Below, one piece after another: positions 55,021 through 64,000 of a stretch of DNA of 64,000 bases. The first letter of the stretch is position 1. Each line of letters opens with the position of its first letter. The translations under genes and the position numbers were made by a program. The stretch lies in assembly GCA_020250125.1 (NCBI GenBank), contig JADCEL010000001.1:1-64000 (forward strand), in the 5' to 3' direction. The notes under the pieces are model-generated. The model made no database searches. It was not told the origin of the DNA and saw only the letters and a list, made by a program, of their open reading frames with translations. The DNA is from Rhodobacter sp. (GTDB lineage: Bacteria > Pseudomonadota > Alphaproteobacteria > Rhodobacterales > Rhodobacteraceae).

Positions 55021-56577
55021 TCAGGATGACGCGGCACTTGGGCGCAGCCGGGACAGCCCTGCAATCCGGGCACGGTGGCGTGCCATCCATTCTGCGGTTT
55101 CCTCAAAGGGCATGGGGCGGCCGATGCCGAACCCCTGGGCATGGGTGAACCCAAGCTGGGCCAGCATGGCCTGCTCGCCGGATGTTTCGACCCCTTCGGC
55201 AACCGTTTCCAGGCCAAGCCGTTCCGCCATGGAAAGAATGGCCGAACAGACCCGCTGCTGGCCGGGGTCTTCGTCAATCCGCGTCACAAAGCTGCGGTCG
55301 ATCTTCAGCCGCCGCAGGGCAAAGCGCCGGATATTGGCAAGCGAGGTCTGGCCAGTGCCGAAATCATCCAGATCGATGCCGCAGCCCATTTCGGACAGCG
55401 CCGCGATGTTGCGCACGATCACGTCACTGTCGGTCTGCGTGACGACCGATTCCAGGATTTCGATCGTCAGGCGGCCAGGCTCCAGATCGAACCGGTCCAG
55501 CGCCCATCTGATCTTTTCCGGCAGCAGCGGACTGCGCAATTCCTCGGCCGAGAAGTTGACCGAGACGCGCGGCACGGTCAGCCCGGACTTGTCCCAGCGC
55601 GTGATCGCCTGCAGCGCGTCGTGCAGGATCACCACGCCCAGCTTCTCCAGCAGGCCGGACCGCTCCAGCGAGGGCAGAAAGACACTGGGGGCCACCAGTC
55701 CCCGGTCGGGATGGTGCCAACGGGCCAGCGCCTCGAACCCGGTGACTTCGCCGGTGTCGGTCGAAACCTGCGGCTGGAAATGTGCGCGGATCTGGCCCTC
55801 ATCCAGGGCCGTCTCCAGCATGTCGCGTTCGGCATCGCGGTCTGCGGCGACCTTGCCCATCTCTGCGGCATAGCTGCGGATTGCGCCGGGGCCGCTTTGC
55901 CAGGCGGCATCCGCAGCCACCACGGCGGCTTCGTACATCGCGCGGCCGGTGGGTTCCGGCGTGCGTCCCGGCAGGCAGAAGCCGACAGAACAGGTGACAT
56001 AGATCTGGGTTGCATCCAGCACCAAAGGCGGACTGACCGCCTTTTGCAGACGGGCGGCCATCTGCACAAGCGTCTCAAGATCAAGCTGCCGCACCGGCCC
56101 CAGCGCCACGACAAGACCGCCGTGGTCAAGCCGCGCCATGGTGTCGCTTTGCCGCAGAACACCTGTGATCCGCTCCACGCAGGTTCGCATGGCGTCCTCT
56201 GCCGCCGGTTTGCCGAAACGGTCGGCCAGCCGATCCATGTCGTCGAACCGCACCGCAAGGCAGGCCGTGGTCAACCCCGTTGCAGGGCCGATGCCCAGGA
56301 TCGCCTCAAGGGCGGTGACGACCTGCGGCGGCGTCACCATCCCGCCGGTGGCGCGGGTGACGGGTGCCAGAAGGTCTGCCTCGCGCAGCGAAACGGCCCC
56401 GAACAGCCCGATCACCAGGGGCAGACCCAAAGCGGCAGAAACCAGCGCGCCTTCGCCCCCCAGCCAGAAGGCGGCCAGTGTCAGCGCCGGAAGAAAGACC
56501 ATGATTTCGGGACGCCGGAGCACGGCCCCGATCCGCACGATCACGCGCCCGGCAGGCAATCCCAATACCCTTATCAT
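55021..56577 (-). CDS. Membrane-anchored degenerate GGDEF-EAL protein, probable c-di-GMP phosphodiesterase
   Basis: The 518-residue protein has two N-terminal membrane helices (about 25-62), a GGDEF-like domain and a C-terminal EAL domain. The GGDEF site is replaced by DHGGL (in MARLDHGGLVVALG), so cyclase activity is unlikely. The EAL domain keeps EAL (FEALARW), Asn (VSVNFSAEEL), EILES, DDFGTG, LKIDRSFV, AEGVET and AQGFGIGRP, so hydrolysis of c-di-GMP is expected. It lies alone between yidC and ttcA. Confidence 0.92.
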   Translation of the reverse strand: MIRVLGLPAGRVIVRIGAVLRRPEIMVFLPALTLAAFWLGGEGALVSAALGLPLVIGLFGAVSLREADLLAPVTRATGGMVTPPQVVTALEAILGIGPATGLTTACLAVRFDDMDRLADRFGKPAAEDAMRTCVERITGVLRQSDTMARLDHGGLVVALGPVRQLDLETLVQMAARLQKAVSPPLVLDATQIYVTCSVGFCLPGRTPEPTGRAMYEAAVVAADAAWQSGPGAIRSYAAEMGKVAADRDAERDMLETALDEGQIRAHFQPQVSTDTGEVTGFEALARWHHPDRGLVAPSVFLPSLERSGLLEKLGVVILHDALQAITRWDKSGLTVPRVSVNFSAEELRSPLLPEKIRWALDRFDLEPGRLTIEILESVVTQTDSDVIVRNIAALSEMGCGIDLDDFGTGQTSLANIRRFALRRLKIDRSFVTRIDEDPGQQRVCSAILSMAERLGLETVAEGVETSGEQAMLAQLGFTHAQGFGIGRPMPFEETAEWMARHRARIAGLSRLRPSAASS

Positions 56578-56644
56578 GCCCTGCTTTCCTTCTGCTGCAA
56601 CCTGACAGTCAGGCTAGGGACAGAGGGTGATCAGCAAATTAATT

Positions 56645-57508
56645 TCAGGGGTCTGGCCGTGAACTGTTTTCGGCAAATTTTACAGGGTCCGGCACCAGCG
56701 CGGCAAAATCGAACAGGGCCGGGTCCAGCAGATGTGACGGGCGGATGTTCATCAGGGCGCGGAACATCACCTGCCGCCGTCCCGGACTGCGGGCTTCCCA
56801 GGCATCCAGGATCTGCTTGACCTGCCGGCGTTGCAGCCCGTCCTGACTGCCGCACAGATCACAGGGGATGATCGGAAAGTTCATCGCTTTTGCAAACCGG
56901 TCGCAGTCGGCTTCGGCGACGAAGGCCAGCGGGCGGCACACGACCAGATCGCCCTCGTCGTTGATCAGCTTTGGCGGCATCGTGGCCAGCCGCCCGCCGT
57001 GGAACAGGTTCATGAAGAAGGTTTCCAGAATGTCGTCGCGGTGATGCCCCAGCACAACGGCCGAACACCCTTCCTCGCGGGCGATGCGGTACAGATTGCC
57101 GCGCCGCAGCCGCGAACACAGCGAACAGAAGGTGCGCCCTGCAGGAATCTTGTCCATGACGATGGAATAGGTGTCGGCATATTCGATGCGGTGGGGAACC
57201 TGCATCCGGGTCAGGAAACCGGGCAGGACCGTTGCCGGAAAATCCGGCTGGCCCTGATCCAGATTGCAGGCCAGCAGGTCCACCGGCAGCAGTCCGCGCC
57301 ACTTCAGTTCCAGCAGCACCGCCAGCAACGTATAGCTGTCCTTGCCGCCGGACAGGCAGACCAGCCAGCGCGCCCCGCGGTCGATCATGCCATAGGTTTC
57401 GATGGCATCGCGCACCTCGCGGACCAGCCGCTTGCGCAGCTTCCTGAACTCGGTGGTGTCTGGCGCGTCCCGCAGGATTGGCGGCAGATCTTCGGTTTCG
57501 TCGAACAT
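56645..57508 (-). CDS. ttcA: tRNA 2-thiocytidine biosynthesis protein TtcA
   Basis: The 287-residue PP-loop ATPase has the SGGKDS motif (53-58) and the CxxC pair C128/C131 (FCSLCSRL) with a further cysteine pair in CDLCGSQ that hold the [4Fe-4S] cluster. It thiolates C32 of several tRNAs. It is divergent from the DUF3833 gene with 80 bp between starts, which must hold both promoters. Confidence 0.96.
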   Translation of the reverse strand: MFDETEDLPPILRDAPDTTEFRKLRKRLVREVRDAIETYGMIDRGARWLVCLSGGKDSYTLLAVLLELKWRGLLPVDLLACNLDQGQPDFPATVLPGFLTRMQVPHRIEYADTYSIVMDKIPAGRTFCSLCSRLRRGNLYRIAREEGCSAVVLGHHRDDILETFFMNLFHGGRLATMPPKLINDEGDLVVCRPLAFVAEADCDRFAKAMNFPIIPCDLCGSQDGLQRRQVKQILDAWEARSPGRRQVMFRALMNIRPSHLLDPALFDFAALVPDPVKFAENSSRPDP

Positions 57509-57588
57509 GGCCTGTCTTTCGCGGCACGAGGCATCCGGTTGCCGTCGGCCTGCGTATAAGACAGGTAATCTTTTTGGGGAAGTGTGCG

Positions 57589-58110
57589 ATGCGGTGGATC
57601 ATTCTGACAGGATTTCTGGCCCTTGCCGCCTGCACGGGTCGCCCCGGCCCGACGGACCCGCTGCTGAGCACGCGGGAGTTGAACCTTGAAGAGTTCTTCG
57701 ATGGCAAGACCGTGGCGCACGGGCAGTTTCAGGACGTCTTCGGGACCGTCCGCCGCCGCTTCGTGGTCGACATCGACGGCGACTGGGATGGCGAGGTCCT
57801 GACGCTGGACGAGAACTTCGTCTACGAGGATGGCAGCACCGAAAACCGCAAATGGACGCTGACGCAGACCGGCCCGGACAGCTGGCAGGGAAGCGCCCCG
57901 GGTGTGATCGGCACCGCCACCGGCGAAGAGCGCGGCGATACCTTCAACTGGCGCTACCGCATCGATCTGCCGGTGCCCGACGGCACCCTGCGCGTGGATT
58001 TCGATGACTGGATGTGGCTCTTGACCGAAGACCGGCTGCTGAACATCGCCTACATGCGGCGGGCCGGTGTGACCATCGGGCAGGTGGTGATTTTCTTCGA
58101 AAAAAGGTGA
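57589..58110 (+). CDS. DUF3833 lipoprotein
   Basis: The 173-residue protein has a short lipoprotein signal with lipobox LAAC (Cys15), then a beta-rich domain with [18 protein letters not shown] and a C-terminal [18 protein letters not shown], typical of DUF3833. Function unknown; it is probably anchored in the envelope. The frame is open upstream, but the lipoprotein signal fixes this ATG. Confidence 0.88.
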   Translation: MRWIILTGFLALAACTGRPGPTDPLLSTRELNLEEFFDGKTVAHGQFQDVFGTVRRRFVVDIDGDWDGEVLTLDENFVYEDGSTENRKWTLTQTGPDSWQGSAPGVIGTATGEERGDTFNWRYRIDLPVPDGTLRVDFDDWMWLLTEDRLLNIAYMRRAGVTIGQVVIFFEKR

Positions 58111-58154
58111 CGCACAGGCCCGCAAGCGCGGCGCAGGCCGCGCTGGCGGAACGG

Positions 58155-58388
58155 TCAGTCTTCGGTTGCGGGCGGCACCGGATCAAATCCCGATCCGCCC
58201 CAGGGATGGCAGCGGCACAGGCGGTGTGCCACCAGCCAGCCCCCCTTCAGCGCGCCATGCCGGTCCAGCGCCTCCAGCGCATAGGCCGAACAGGTGGGCT
58301 GGAACCGGCAGCCATGCCCGACCCAGGGACTGAGGATCAGCCGGTAGGCGCGGACGGGCAGGGCCAGGATATGCGCAGCCGGGCTCAC
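58155..58388 (-). CDS. yidD: Membrane protein insertion efficiency factor YidD
   Basis: The 77-residue protein has the YidD core [20 protein letters not shown], then [17 protein letters not shown] and RLCRCHPWG. It supports YidC-dependent insertion. The GTG start lies in the GTGA overlap with the rnpA stop and gives the expected short protein. Confidence 0.94.
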   Translation of the reverse strand: MSPAAHILALPVRAYRLILSPWVGHGCRFQPTCSAYALEALDRHGALKGGWLVAHRLCRCHPWGGSGFDPVPPATED

Positions 58389-58801
58389 TTTGGCGCGCGT
58401 CCGCCATGCACGCGGCCCAGGGCATGGGCCATGTCTGCCACAAGGTCGGAAAACACCCGGTCCACCGTCGCGCCGGGGCGACCGACCAGAACGTAATCCC
58501 ACCCCGGCAGACCGCCCGCAGGCAGGGTGGCACGGGCGACCTCGCGCAGGCGGCGTTTGGCGCGGTTGCGGATGACGGCGTTGCCGATCTTCCTGGAACA
58601 GGTGTAGCCCACCCGGATGCAGGCGCTGTCATCGCCCCGGCACCGGGCCTGCAACAGAAAGCCCGGCATCACCTGTCGCCGGGCCTGCGCGGCCCGCAGA
58701 AAATCGCCACGCTTTGCAATCACGGTCAGATACCGCCGACCATGCGGCGGCACTGGGCCTTCGGCATCGCTGCCTGTTGCCCCTGCCACCGTCGATGCCA
58801 C
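58385..58801 (-). CDS. rnpA: Ribonuclease P protein component
   Basis: The 138-residue basic protein has the RnpA segment [21 protein letters not shown], quoted here as two parts [10 protein letters not shown] and [14 protein letters not shown], which bind the RNase P RNA and pre-tRNA leader. The N-terminus [10 protein letters not shown] is typical of Rhodobacteraceae. The first ATG is used; the true start could lie a few codons downstream. It is 33 bp after rpmH. Confidence 0.95.
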   Translation of the reverse strand: MASTVAGATGSDAEGPVPPHGRRYLTVIAKRGDFLRAAQARRQVMPGFLLQARCRGDDSACIRVGYTCSRKIGNAVIRNRAKRRLREVARATLPAGGLPGWDYVLVGRPGATVDRVFSDLVADMAHALGRVHGGRAPK

Positions 58802-58834
58802 GTCATGCGTCCTTCAGAAGGCGCGCGGGCCGGA

Positions 58835-58969
58835 TCAGGCAGACAGCTTCTTGCGGCCCCTGGCGCGGCGGGCCGAAAGCACACGGCGGCCGCCCTTGGT
58901 GGCCATGCGGGCGCGGAACCCGTGGCGACGGGCGCGAACCAGGTTCGAGGGTTGAAACGTGCGCTTCAT
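58835..58969 (-). CDS. rpmH: 50S ribosomal protein L34
   Basis: This 44-residue, very basic protein begins [20 protein letters not shown] and ends GRKKLSA, matching bacterial L34 exactly in layout. It is the first gene of the rpmH-rnpA-yidD unit and shows an AGAGCCGCG leader. The 272 bp upstream to the divergent VTT gene hold its promoter and no further gene. Confidence 0.98.
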   Translation of the reverse strand: MKRTFQPSNLVRARRHGFRARMATKGGRRVLSARRARGRKKLSA

Positions 58970-59241
58970 CGCGGCTCTCCATCACTTCGGCGGCCCGCAC
59001 CCGGCGGATTCGGGGGCTGACCCTGTTCGAAGCCCGTCCTTTACGGGGGGCGGGCGGGCAAGTCAATTCGCCGGCACCGCTTTCTTGCGTTACATCTGCC
59101 CGCAACGGCCCGAAGGCACAGGGTCCCGCAGGCGCGGAGGCATCCGAAATGTTGCAGATCATCAATGCCGCGTGATGGGGCTGTTGCCCTGCTACCGGTT
59201 CAGCGCATTCTGCGGCGACCGACAACCGGAAGGTACCGCAG

Positions 59242-59970
59242 GTGAACAAGACGACCCCAAAGCAATGGCAGCGCCTGCGCCGCAGGCTGCCGATCCTGAT
59301 CATCGGGGCCACGGCCCTGATCGGTGCGCTGACACTGCGCGACCAGCTGAGCTTTGCGGCGCTGGCCCAGCATCGCGAAACGCTGATTGCCCTGCGCGAT
59401 GCCCATTACATTCCCGCAGTCGTGATCTTCATTCTGGCCTATGCCGCGATGGTGGCGCTCAGCCTGCCCGGAGCGACGGTGGCCACGCTGACCGGCGGGT
59501 TTCTGTTCGGGCTGTTTCCGGGTGTGCTGTTCAACGTGGCCGCGGCCACGACCGGCGCAATCGGCGTCTTCCTGGCGGCAAGGCTGGGGTTCGGTGCCGA
59601 GCTGGCCGCCCGGATCGAAGCGGGCGGCGGGGCCGCGGCACGGCTCCAGGCGGGGCTGCGCCGGAACGAGATTCCGGCGCTGTTCCTGATGCGGCTCCTG
59701 CCGGTGGTTCCGTTCTTTCTGGCCAACCTTGTTCCGGCGGCGATGAATGTGGCGCTGTGGCGCTTTGCATTCACCACCTTCTTCGGCATCATGCCCGGAG
59801 CGCTGATCCTGACCTGGGTCGGTGCCGGATTGGGTGAGGTGTTCGAGCGGGGCGAAGAGCCGGACCTGGGTCTGCTGACGGACCCGCGCTTTCTTGGCCC
59901 GCTGCTGGGCCTGGCCGCCCTTGCGGCACTGCCCGTCCTTGTCCGGGCGGTTCGCCGGAAGGAGCCATGA
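59242..59970 (+). CDS. TVP38/TMEM64 (VTT domain) membrane protein
   Basis: The 242-residue polytopic protein has the SNARE-associated/VTT core: FILAYAAMVALSLPGATVAT, GGFLFGLFPGVLFNV and FLMRLLPVVPFFLANLVPAA, then a final FFGIMPGALILTWVGAGLG. Bacterial members are linked to lipid or undecaprenyl phosphate flipping and to redox clusters. The GTG start follows CCGGAAGG. It is 1 bp from the following oxidoreductase gene, so the two are cotranscribed. Confidence 0.9.
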   Translation: MNKTTPKQWQRLRRRLPILIIGATALIGALTLRDQLSFAALAQHRETLIALRDAHYIPAVVIFILAYAAMVALSLPGATVATLTGGFLFGLFPGVLFNVAAATTGAIGVFLAARLGFGAELAARIEAGGGAAARLQAGLRRNEIPALFLMRLLPVVPFFLANLVPAAMNVALWRFAFTTFFGIMPGALILTWVGAGLGEVFERGEEPDLGLLTDPRFLGPLLGLAALAALPVLVRAVRRKEP

Positions 59971-59971
59971 C

Positions 59972-61387
59972 ATGACCAGGATCAAGACAGACATCTGCGT
60001 GATCGGCGCAGGCTCTGGCGGCCTGTCGGTGGCGGCGGGCGCGGTGCAGATGGGCGCGCGCGTCGTGCTGATCGAGGGTGCCGAAATGGGGGGCGATTGC
60101 CTTAATCACGGCTGCGTTCCGTCCAAGGCGCTGCTTGCCGCTGCCAGGGCGGCGCATGTGATGACGGCAGGGGCGGCGCTGGGCATCGCGCCCGCCGTAC
60201 CGCAGGTGGATTTCGGCGCGGTCAAGGATCATGTTGCCCGGACCATCGCCGCCATCGCCCCAATGGACAGTCAGGAACGCTTCGAGGGCCTGGGTGTTAC
60301 CGTGATCCGCGACTGGGCCCGTTTTCTTTCGCCGACAGAGGTGCAGGCGGGCGCGGCCCGCATCACCGCCCGCCGCTTTGTCATCGCCACGGGGTCACGG
60401 CCCGTTGTGCCGCCGGTTCCCGGCCTGGCGGACCTGCCCTATCTGACCAACGAGACCATCTTTGCGCTGCGCGAGAAGCCGTCGCACCTGCTGATCCTGG
60501 GGGGCGGGCCGATCGGGCTGGAAATGGCGCAGGCGCATCGCCGCCTGGGCTGCGGGGTGACGGTGATCGAAGCCGGGCCTGCGCTTGGCCGGGAAGACCC
60601 CGAACTGGCCGCCGTGGTGTTGCAGCAGTTGCGCAGCGAAGGGGTGACGATCCTGGAAGGCACCGCTGTCAGCAGCTTTGCGGGGGGCAGCGGCATTACC
60701 GCCACCCTGTCGGACGGCCGGACGCTGGCCGGGTCCCATCTTCTGATTGCCGCCGGGCGCAAGGCGGCCCTGGACGGGCTGGGGCTGGATGCCGCCGGTG
60801 TAACCTGCAACGACCGGGGCGTTACCGTTGATGACAGCCTGCGGTCATCCAACCGGCGCGTCTATGCCGTGGGCGATGCGGCGGGCGGCGCGCAGTTCAC
60901 ACACCTGGCCAACTATCATGCCGGGGTGGTCATCCGGCAGATGCTGTTCGCGCTGCCCGCACGGGCCGGCATGGCCCATATTCCCCGCGCCACCTATACC
61001 GATCCCGAACTGGCCCAGGTCGGCCTGACCGAGGCCGAGGCGCGGGCGCGCCACGGGGACCGGCTGACGGTGCTGCGCTGGCCCTTTCACGACAATGACC
61101 GGGCGCAGGCCGAGGGCCGGACCCGGGGGCTGATCAAGGTCATGGTCGTCAGGGGCCGCCCGGTCGGTGCCGGCATTGTCGGTGCCCAGGCCGGCGAATT
61201 GATCGGCCTCTGGGCGCTGGCCCTGTCGGCCCGGCTGAAGATGGGATCGCTGGCGGGCATGGTTATGCCCTATCCGACGCTGGGCGAAGTATCAAAACGG
61301 GCCGCAGGGGCCTATTTCTCGCCGCGTCTGTTTGATAACCCTGTGGTCAAGCGGGTGGTGCGGCTGGTGCAGCGATGGCTGCCCTGA
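59972..61387 (+). CDS. Pyridine nucleotide-disulfide oxidoreductase (mercuric reductase/Lpd-like)
   Basis: The 471-residue flavoprotein has an FAD loop (VIGAGSGGLSVAAGA), a redox-active disulfide C43/C48 (GGDCLNHGCVPSKAL), an NAD(P) loop (ILGGGPIGLEMAQAH) and a dimerisation domain. No MerA-type C-terminal CC pair is present, so mercury reduction is unlikely. The gene forms a pair with the VTT gene upstream, an arrangement seen in other proteobacteria; its substrate is unknown. Confidence 0.9.
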   Translation: MTRIKTDICVIGAGSGGLSVAAGAVQMGARVVLIEGAEMGGDCLNHGCVPSKALLAAARAAHVMTAGAALGIAPAVPQVDFGAVKDHVARTIAAIAPMDSQERFEGLGVTVIRDWARFLSPTEVQAGAARITARRFVIATGSRPVVPPVPGLADLPYLTNETIFALREKPSHLLILGGGPIGLEMAQAHRRLGCGVTVIEAGPALGREDPELAAVVLQQLRSEGVTILEGTAVSSFAGGSGITATLSDGRTLAGSHLLIAAGRKAALDGLGLDAAGVTCNDRGVTVDDSLRSSNRRVYAVGDAAGGAQFTHLANYHAGVVIRQMLFALPARAGMAHIPRATYTDPELAQVGLTEAEARARHGDRLTVLRWPFHDNDRAQAEGRTRGLIKVMVVRGRPVGAGIVGAQAGELIGLWALALSARLKMGSLAGMVMPYPTLGEVSKRAAGAYFSPRLFDNPVVKRVVRLVQRWLP

Positions 61388-61528
61388 CGCGCGCCCGGTC
61401 CGAACCGCGCCGGGGGGCCGTCTGCCCCCCAGCCCGGCCCGGCCACGGGCCGGGCGTTGGTGGCGGAAACCCTGCACCGAAGGGTTTCTGATCGCTTGTC
61501 ACCCCCCGGGGATGTTATTGAACAGAAA

Positions 61529-62956
61529 ATGAACGAGACGACAAAGGTCAGGAAACGGTCCGTGCTGAACACGCTGTCAGGGCGTTTCCTGTTGCTGACG
61601 GTGGCTTTCGTCATGCTGGCCGAGGTTCTGATCTTTGTGCCCTCTGTGGCGCGCTTCAGGGCGGATTACCTGCTTTTGAAGCTGGAACGGGCGCAGATCG
61701 CCTCGCTGGCGACCCTGGCCACCGATGAAATGATCAGCGCCGAACTGGAGAAGGAGTTGCTGGCGAACGCGGGCGTCTTCAACGTGGTGCTTCGCCGCGA
61801 CGAGGTGCGGCAACTTGTGCTGTCGTCGGAAATTCCCGAACCGGTCTACGCGACCTATGATCTGCGCCTGCAGGGGTCCTGGCGGCTGATCCGCGATGCC
61901 ATCGCCCAGATCCTTGATCCGCAGAACCGTGTGATCCGTGTGATCGGCAACCCCGTGCAGCAGGCGGGTCTGCTGATCGAGATCACCACCGAAACCGCCC
62001 CCCTGCGCAGCGCGCTGCTGGAATATGGCGGGCGCATCTTGATCCTGTCCGCATTGATTTCGGCGGTGACGGCGGTTTTGCTGTTTCTGGCCGTGCGCCG
62101 CTTGCTGGTAATGCCGATCCGCCGCGTGGTCACCCACATGACCGCCTATGCGGATGCGCCCGAGGATGCCCGCCGCATCATCACCCCCACCGCGCGCGTC
62201 GCGGAACTGCGCGAGGCGGAAGATGCCCTTTACGGCCTGCAAACGCAACTGACCGCAGCCCTGCGCCAGAAAGAGCGGCTTGCCCAGCTTGGCGGCGCGG
62301 TTGCCAAGATCAGCCATGATCTGCGCAACCTTCTGACCACGGCCCAGCTGTTCGCCGACCGGATGGAGGGCAGTGCCGACCCCGTGGTCGCCCGCGCCGC
62401 CCCCAAGCTGGAGGCGTCGATCCGCCGTGCGGTTGCCTTGTGCGAATCGACGCTGACCTTCGGCAGGGCTGAAGAGCCGCCGCCGCAACTGTCGCGCTTT
62501 CCGCTGCGCCGTCTGGCCGATGAGGTGGCCGAAGGGGAAGGCCTGGGTCCCGGTGGCCCCGTTGCCTGCCTGATCGACATCACCCCCGGCATGATGGTGC
62601 GCGGCGACCGCGAGCAGCTGTACCGCGTGCTGTCGAACCTGCTGCGCAATGCCCGGCAGGCAATCGAGGCCACCGGCGCAGAGGGTACGATCACGATCAG
62701 CGGCGGCGAAGATGACAGCGACTGGTGGATCAAGGTGGGCGATACCGGCCCCGGCCTGCCGGCACGGGCGCGCGAACACCTGTTCACCGCCTTTCAGGGC
62801 GGGGCGCGCAAGGGCGGTTCCGGCCTTGGTCTGGCGATCTCGGCCGAGCTGGTGCGCGGCCATGGCGGGCGGCTGGAGCTTTTGCGCAGCGGGGATGACG
62901 GCACCGAGTTCGTGATCCGGCTGCCGAAAACAGTCGGCCCCACAGACCTGCAGTAG
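61529..62956 (+). CDS. Orphan sensor histidine kinase
   Basis: The 475-residue kinase has two membrane helices (about 20-40 and 170-190) around a 130-residue periplasmic sensor, then a HAMP-like linker. The H-box is ISHDLRNLL (H263), the N-box NLLRNARQAIEA, G1 VGDTGPGLP and G2 GGSGLGLAIS. No response regulator is adjacent. The start at MNETTKVRKR was chosen because the preceding 24 codons are hydrophilic and not conserved-looking. The 141-bp gap before it contains a GGGGGGC-type hairpin near 61411. Confidence 0.9.
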   Translation: MNETTKVRKRSVLNTLSGRFLLLTVAFVMLAEVLIFVPSVARFRADYLLLKLERAQIASLATLATDEMISAELEKELLANAGVFNVVLRRDEVRQLVLSSEIPEPVYATYDLRLQGSWRLIRDAIAQILDPQNRVIRVIGNPVQQAGLLIEITTETAPLRSALLEYGGRILILSALISAVTAVLLFLAVRRLLVMPIRRVVTHMTAYADAPEDARRIITPTARVAELREAEDALYGLQTQLTAALRQKERLAQLGGAVAKISHDLRNLLTTAQLFADRMEGSADPVVARAAPKLEASIRRAVALCESTLTFGRAEEPPPQLSRFPLRRLADEVAEGEGLGPGGPVACLIDITPGMMVRGDREQLYRVLSNLLRNARQAIEATGAEGTITISGGEDDSDWWIKVGDTGPGLPARAREHLFTAFQGGARKGGSGLGLAISAELVRGHGGRLELLRSGDDGTEFVIRLPKTVGPTDLQ

Positions 62957-63010
62957 GCAGCGTTTTCGCCCTTGCAATGGGTCAGGGGCGGGGCTACATC
63001 GCGGATCAGC

Positions 63011-63087
63011 GGACCCGTAGCTCAGCTGGATAGAGCATCAGACTACGAATCTGAGGGCCGGGCGTTCGAATCGCTCCGGGTCCGCCA
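63011..63087 (+). tRNA. tRNA-Arg (anticodon ACG)
   Basis: This 77-nt gene encodes its CCA. Acceptor GGACCCG/CGGGTCC, D-arm AGCTCAGCTGGATAGAGC, anticodon loop CTACGAA with ACG, and T-loop GTTCGAATC all fold correctly. The A34 is the position converted to inosine in bacteria. No integrase or att-like duplication was seen beside it. Confidence 0.98.
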
Positions 63088-63189
63088 GGAAACCGGGAGT
63101 TGCTGACATGCCGTGAGCAGGGTACTGAAAAGTGCCGGTTGCTCAGGTTTGCTGACGGAAAAGCGGGACGTTCTTGCGCCTGCGCCGCC

Positions 63190-63880
63190 TGGCAGGGGCC
63201 ATCGCCCTTGGCCAAGCGCTGCGCTGGCATCAGGACCAGCCGGGGGCCAAAGCTCCCGGCGGGCGCTGGCCATGGGCAGGTCGGGCGCTGGCCTTTCGTT
63301 GGTCCGGGACCTGCCGGTCTACAGGGCACCGTCCCGCGCGGGCGGGGGAAACGCGAGTCGCGTTTCCTGTTCCCGCCCGGCGGGGCGAAGGCACCATCAC
63401 CGTTTCAATGGCAGGGGCCATCGCCCCTGCCACAGCACCACGCCATCTATCAGGACAGGCCGGGGGCCCAAAGCCCCCGGCCAGCGCCCGCCCCGCCCCC
63501 GGCGGGCGCTTCGCCCCCGCCGGGCCGGGCGCTGGCCTCTGCTGATCCAGGACCTGCCGGTCTGCAGGGCACCGTCGCGCGCGGGCGGGGGAAACGCGAT
63601 GCGTTTCCTGTTCCCGCCCGAACAGGCGAAAGCGTTGTCACCGCCTCTCTGGCAGGGGCCATCGCCCTTGGCCCAGCGCTGCGCCGGGTTCAGGACCAGC
63701 CGGGGACCAAAGCCCCCGCCCCGCCGCCGGCGGGCGCTTCGCCCCCGCCGGGCCGGGCGCTGGCCTCTGCTTCTCCCGGACCGACCGGTCTGCGGGGCAC
63801 CCTTCCGCCACAGGGGCAATCCCTTTCCCGAGCCTGCGAAACCTTGTCCGGCCGCCCATGCGGCCAAGCCGCTGCTTCAG
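63190..63880 (+). repeat. Three tandem units of the GC-rich extragenic repeat
   Basis: Behind tRNA-Arg, GGCAGGGGCCATCGCCC recurs at 63191, 63410 and 63651 (spacings 219 and 241 bp). Each unit continues with CAGGACnnGCCGGGG and GGCCnAAAGC hairpins, GGGCGCTGGCCT and GACC(T)GCCGGTCT, then GGGCACC; two units also show a GGGGGAAACGCG palindrome with TTTCCTGTTCCCGCCC. The middle unit matches the inverted copy at 1-258. The rest of 63088-64000 carries related fragments and no gene I can support; the long frames are Arg/Pro/Gly-rich shadows. Confidence 0.8.
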
Positions 63881-64000
63881 CACCCTGTCAGGTTCGCCTG
63901 CGGGCCGTTTCCGCTGCATGGGCATCCCCGACGCCCGTCCCGGTTGGCGCGCAGCGCAGCGCGCGCCAGGTCGCGTATCATTCCGCCACGTGCAGCGTCT

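Noticed and set aside
59972-61387. Mercuric reductase (merA)
   Set aside because: The active-site disulfide is shared by the whole family, and no C-terminal Cys pair or mer genes are present.
63011-63087. tRNA-Arg as the attachment site of a mobile element
   Set aside because: Downstream DNA is the extragenic repeat, not an integrase gene, and no direct duplication of the tRNA end was seen within the window.
63190-63880. CRISPR array
   Set aside because: Units are 219-241 bp with no short direct repeats and no cas genes nearby.

Overview
The window is about 64 kb of high-GC chromosome from an alphaproteobacterium, most likely the Rhodobacteraceae/Paracoccaceae (Rhodobacter, Gemmobacter, Tabrizicola-like). 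The evidence is the bztABCD amino-acid transporter and the petP-petR pair, both described from Rhodobacter capsulatus, an ATP12-family F1 assembly factor, an NDUFA9-like protein, the rnd-kdsD-lptCAB-hpf-ptsN order, and the rpmH-rnpA-yidD block with yidC nearby. Almost every gene is core housekeeping. I see no prophage, integrase, transposase or CRISPR array.

Layout. 0.3-4.3 kb (minus): radC, dnaJ, dnaK, with a heat-shock-type promoter upstream of dnaK. 4.4-8 kb (plus): alkB, cysQ-kdsB, galU. 8-12.9 kb (minus): an envelope operon rnd-kdsD-lptC-lptA-lptB-hpf-ptsN headed by tRNA-Leu(CAG). 13-22 kb (plus): NDUFA9-like gene, uppP, gltD, a secreted protein, a GFA protein, gltB. 22.2-23.2 kb: a small mosaic islet with an unknown lower-GC gene, a decayed second copy of the gltB 3' end and a fragment resembling an rpoD 3' end. 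23.3-26.5 kb: DUF1269 protein, mtgA, GST, queG. 26.7-33.1 kb: ilvE (minus), petP-petR, HDAC-like gene, xseB-ispA-dxs. 33.8-42.7 kb: tesA-like gene (minus), a LolD/FtsX-type ABC pair, pepT, rarA, crcB-rluC-ATP12. 42.9-47.6 kb: bztABCD, in which the 5' half of bztA has foreign codon use. 47.7-49.8 kb (minus): argB, a ferredoxin-like gene, sixA. 49.9-51.7 kb: an SDR gene and a RES/Xre toxin-antitoxin pair with a perfect operator palindrome. 51.7-59 kb (mostly minus): rpmH-rnpA-yidD, ttcA, an EAL protein, yidC-MOSC-engB. 59.2-63.1 kb: VTT membrane protein, FAD oxidoreductase, orphan histidine kinase, tRNA-Arg(ACG). Both ends of the window carry the same GC-rich hairpin-forming repeat, single and inverted at the left, in three tandem units at the right.

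How the genes work together. KdsD and KdsB act in KDO synthesis and LptABC in LPS export. UppP and MtgA serve the peptidoglycan lipid carrier and glycan polymerisation. GltB/GltD, ArgB, IlvE and BztABCD form a nitrogen and amino-acid block, and PtsN and SixA are phosphorelay components. XseB-IspA-Dxs starts isoprenoid synthesis. Many junctions are 4-nt ATGA/GTGA overlaps, which indicates translational coupling and fixes several starts.

No clearly new multi-gene system is visible. The best candidates for something undescribed are the islet behind gltB, the mosaic bztA, and the dispersed extragenic repeat family. These rest on sequence reading alone; no database search was possible.
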